This document shows, piece after piece, positions 62,041-64,000 of a stretch of 64,000 nucleotides of DNA. The position numbers and the translations under genes were made by a program. The first letter of the stretch is position 1. Every line of letters begins with the position of its first letter. Origin of the DNA: Moniliella sp. 'wahieum' (taxonomy: Eukaryota; Basidiomycota; Moniliellomycetes; Moniliellales; Moniliellaceae); contig RSEE01000030.1 of the NCBI GenBank assembly GCA_003971905.1, positions 444,001 to 508,000 on the forward strand, given 5' to 3'. The notes beneath the pieces are model-generated. The model was not told where the DNA came from, searched no databases, and saw only the letters and a program-made list of their open reading frames with translations.

Positions 62041-63375
62041 TCACGCACCCACTCCCTCAGAGTCGAACATGGAGGAACCAAAGTCAGCGCCGTCAAGGTC
62101 AAAGAACCCAGCATGCTCTCCAGTTGCTCATCAGAACCACCCATGTCGCCCAACCCAGAAAACGAGAAGCCGGTTGAATTTGGTGCCGGGGCCAACCCAG
62201 TCCCGTCATTAGAGGGAACCGCAGCTGGTGCGTTGGCAATATCGGCTGCCATCGAGGCGGCCGGATCCTTTGTATTGGTGGAGGAGCCCGACGTGGCAGT
62301 GGCATTGAGCATTGCATCTGCAGTCGAAAGGGTGTCCATTGACCCAGGAGGGTGAGCGGGCGTGGCACCAGAAACATCGAAGGTGGGACTCCCTGAAGGT
62401 GGTGGGTTTGAAGCGAGAGCTGGGCTCGACGACGTCCCCGTACTTGTCGAATTGTCTGCTTGCCGCCCAGACTGCGCTTTATTTGCAGTCGTCTTGGTGG
62501 AGCCTTTGCGGGCGCGGGCGGCGGGTCTACCTTTCCCACGCGATGCAGTATCCGATCTGCGAGTAGATACGTGACCAGCCAGAGGCCCAGAGCCGCCAGG
62601 GGTAGCTGCCACGCCGGGTGATGCAGTGTTAGGCCCAATTGCGCTTGCGGAGACTGTGCCATTCCCTGGCCCGTCGCTGGGAGCGGTGGGACCATCAAGG
62701 GTGCAGATTGCTGTTGTCCCTGTCCCTGTCCCAGCCTCATTTGAGCTTCCCCTTGAACAGAGCTGGGTGCATCTCCTGGACGGCCAACCCCCGCCGCGAG
62801 AACTTGCTGCTCACCAGCGCCAGAGTAGAACTCCGACATTTCCTGCATCGGCAACTGTTCCGCACCAGCCTGGGAGCGTCATCGCCTCCAGCTCCTGCAA
62901 CCGAGCGCGATACACGCCCACCTCAGCATATGCTTGCTGCGACACCTGCTCCGATGTCGCTCCCTGGGCCCGGGAAAGCTCCGCTTTGATGGCCGCCTGG
63001 AGTTGCTGCACCTGGGCAAGCATCTGCATCCGGTTCGCAGGCATACCAGCTGATGCGGCCCTGCTATGCGGGGCAGATGGAGCACCCCCCTGGTTGGAAG
63101 CCTGCATAAGCTGCCCCACTTGAGCAGACGACGCCCCGGAGTTCTTGCGTTGTTGGGCGCCATCATAGTCATTCTGCATGGGCAGCCCCCTGAAGAGCGG
63201 TGATTTCAGCATGGTGTTTTTGTTGCTGCTGTTGCTGCTGCTGCTGCTGCAGTAGTTGTTGCTGCTGTAGTCGATGCTGCTGCAACTGCTGCTGTTGTAG
63301 TTGCTGCTGCTGCAACTGCTGCTGTTGAAGTTGCTGTTGCTGTAGCTGCTGCTGCTGTAGTTGCTGTTGCTGTAG

Positions 63376-63418
<43 letters not shown>

Positions 63419-63989
63419 GGTGCTGGGCCTGTTGCATTTTGGCCAGTTGGGCTTGATGCAGTTGGGCCTGGTGTTGGGCTTGCAGTTGGGCTTGCTGCAT
63501 CTGAGCTGCCCCTGGCCCCTGGGCTTGGGCTTGGGTCTGGGCTCGAGCTTGAGCTTGTAGTTGGGCTTGGTGGGCATGAGCTTGGCTCTGAGCTTGTGCC
63601 TGGGCCTGTGCGACCTGAACGGCCTGGGCTCGCGCTCGCGCTTGAGCCTGCGCTTGAGCTTGAGCGTGGGCTTGGACTTGAGCGTGGGCATGCTGGACCG
63701 CAATCAAGCCGGGGGGAACTTGGCGAAGGATGTGCGCAATGTTGTGCGGGCCCAACTCAGTGATGAGCTGGACCTTGGTTTGCAGCGAGGCTGCACGAAC
63801 ATCCTCCAAACTCACTCCCTGCCGCTGAGCGGCAGTGGAGATGAGAGCAGACTGCTGGCCATTGCTCAACCGACTAAGCCAGTGGGTGAGCTGAGCCAAG
63901 GTCATACGCTCAATGAATGCCACAGCTTGCGCCATCTCGTTCGACATGCCCGCCTGAGCTCCGACCGGATGGCCTCCAGGGGTCGCCAC
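62041..63989 (-). CDS. Gln-rich protein with Ala/Gln repeat and C-terminal membrane helix, possibly 5'-incomplete
   Basis: Not recognised. The first ATG in frame, at 63989, lies 12 bp from the window edge, so the protein may start further upstream. An N-terminal helical domain ([23 protein letters not shown], then [32 protein letters not shown]) is followed by an AQAQAQ-type repeat (about 63500-63700) and a poly-Gln tract encoded by CAG (63370-63420). After a one-base correction in the CAG tract the sequence continues as LQQQQ repeats; uncorrected it becomes Ser/Asn/Tyr-rich. Then come [19 protein letters not shown] and a hydrophobic segment [22 protein letters not shown] (about 62550-62620). 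The C-terminus is Ser/Thr/Pro-rich, ending acidic ([18 protein letters not shown], stop at 62041) after one more correction near 62095. Confidence 0.55.
63370..63420 (-). repeat. CAG trinucleotide tract (poly-Gln)
   Basis: Run of CTGCTG on plus (CAG on the coding strand), giving about 14 Gln; length variation is likely, and the reading frame changes at its end. Confidence 0.9.
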
Positions 63990-64000
63990 GCCCGCAGCGG

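Overview
The window looks like nuclear DNA of a filamentous or yeast-like fungus, most probably a basidiomycete. The evidence is: spliceosomal introns of about 60-200 nt with GTNNGT donors and CTAAC/CTGAC branch points; GC-rich genes packed on both strands; a Zn2Cys6 transcription factor with an intron inside its zinc cluster; and a set of fungal or fungus-typical proteins (NEO1, PEX12, YJU3, PTC1, ETP1, OXA1, an AhpD-like protein, a sulfotransferase-like P-loop protein, a FAM72 homologue). No rRNA, convincing tRNA, transposon, virus or CRISPR was seen.

Layout. 1-32.6 kb is gene-dense: NEO1 flippase (-), PHO13 phosphatase (+), PEX12 (-), TRM7 (+), a GT8 glycosyltransferase (-), YJU3 lipase (-), an NDR/CBK1 kinase (+), PTC1 phosphatase (+), AhpD-like (+), sulfotransferase-like (-), a small membrane protein (+), a DUF4604 protein (-), eEF1B-gamma (+), an acidic hypothetical (-), an SH3 protein (+) and the Zn2Cys6 factor (-). 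32.6-40.9 kb is a gene desert full of short repeats. 41-51.8 kb holds ETP1/BRAP2 (-), DED1 helicase (+), OXA1 (+) and FAM72 (-). 51.8-58.1 kb is a second desert. 58.1-64 kb carries a divergent ALG6/ALG8-like membrane protein (-) and a Q-rich protein (-) close to the window end. Most genes are housekeeping and not functionally linked; several are head-to-head pairs sharing a short promoter.

Two window-wide patterns stand out. (1) The deserts and many intergenic gaps contain arrays of heptamers with one common grammar: TCA or TGA followed by a palindromic tetranucleotide. The same array may change its tetranucleotide while keeping the 7-bp register. This is equivalent to hexanucleotide palindromes A-xyy'x'-T spaced by one base. 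I know of no described element like it. (2) Almost every conserved gene is broken by one or more one- or two-base losses, often in homopolymers, even in essential genes such as DED1. This most likely reflects unpolished long-read consensus, so CDS spans below are given as one interval that needs frame corrections as well as splicing.
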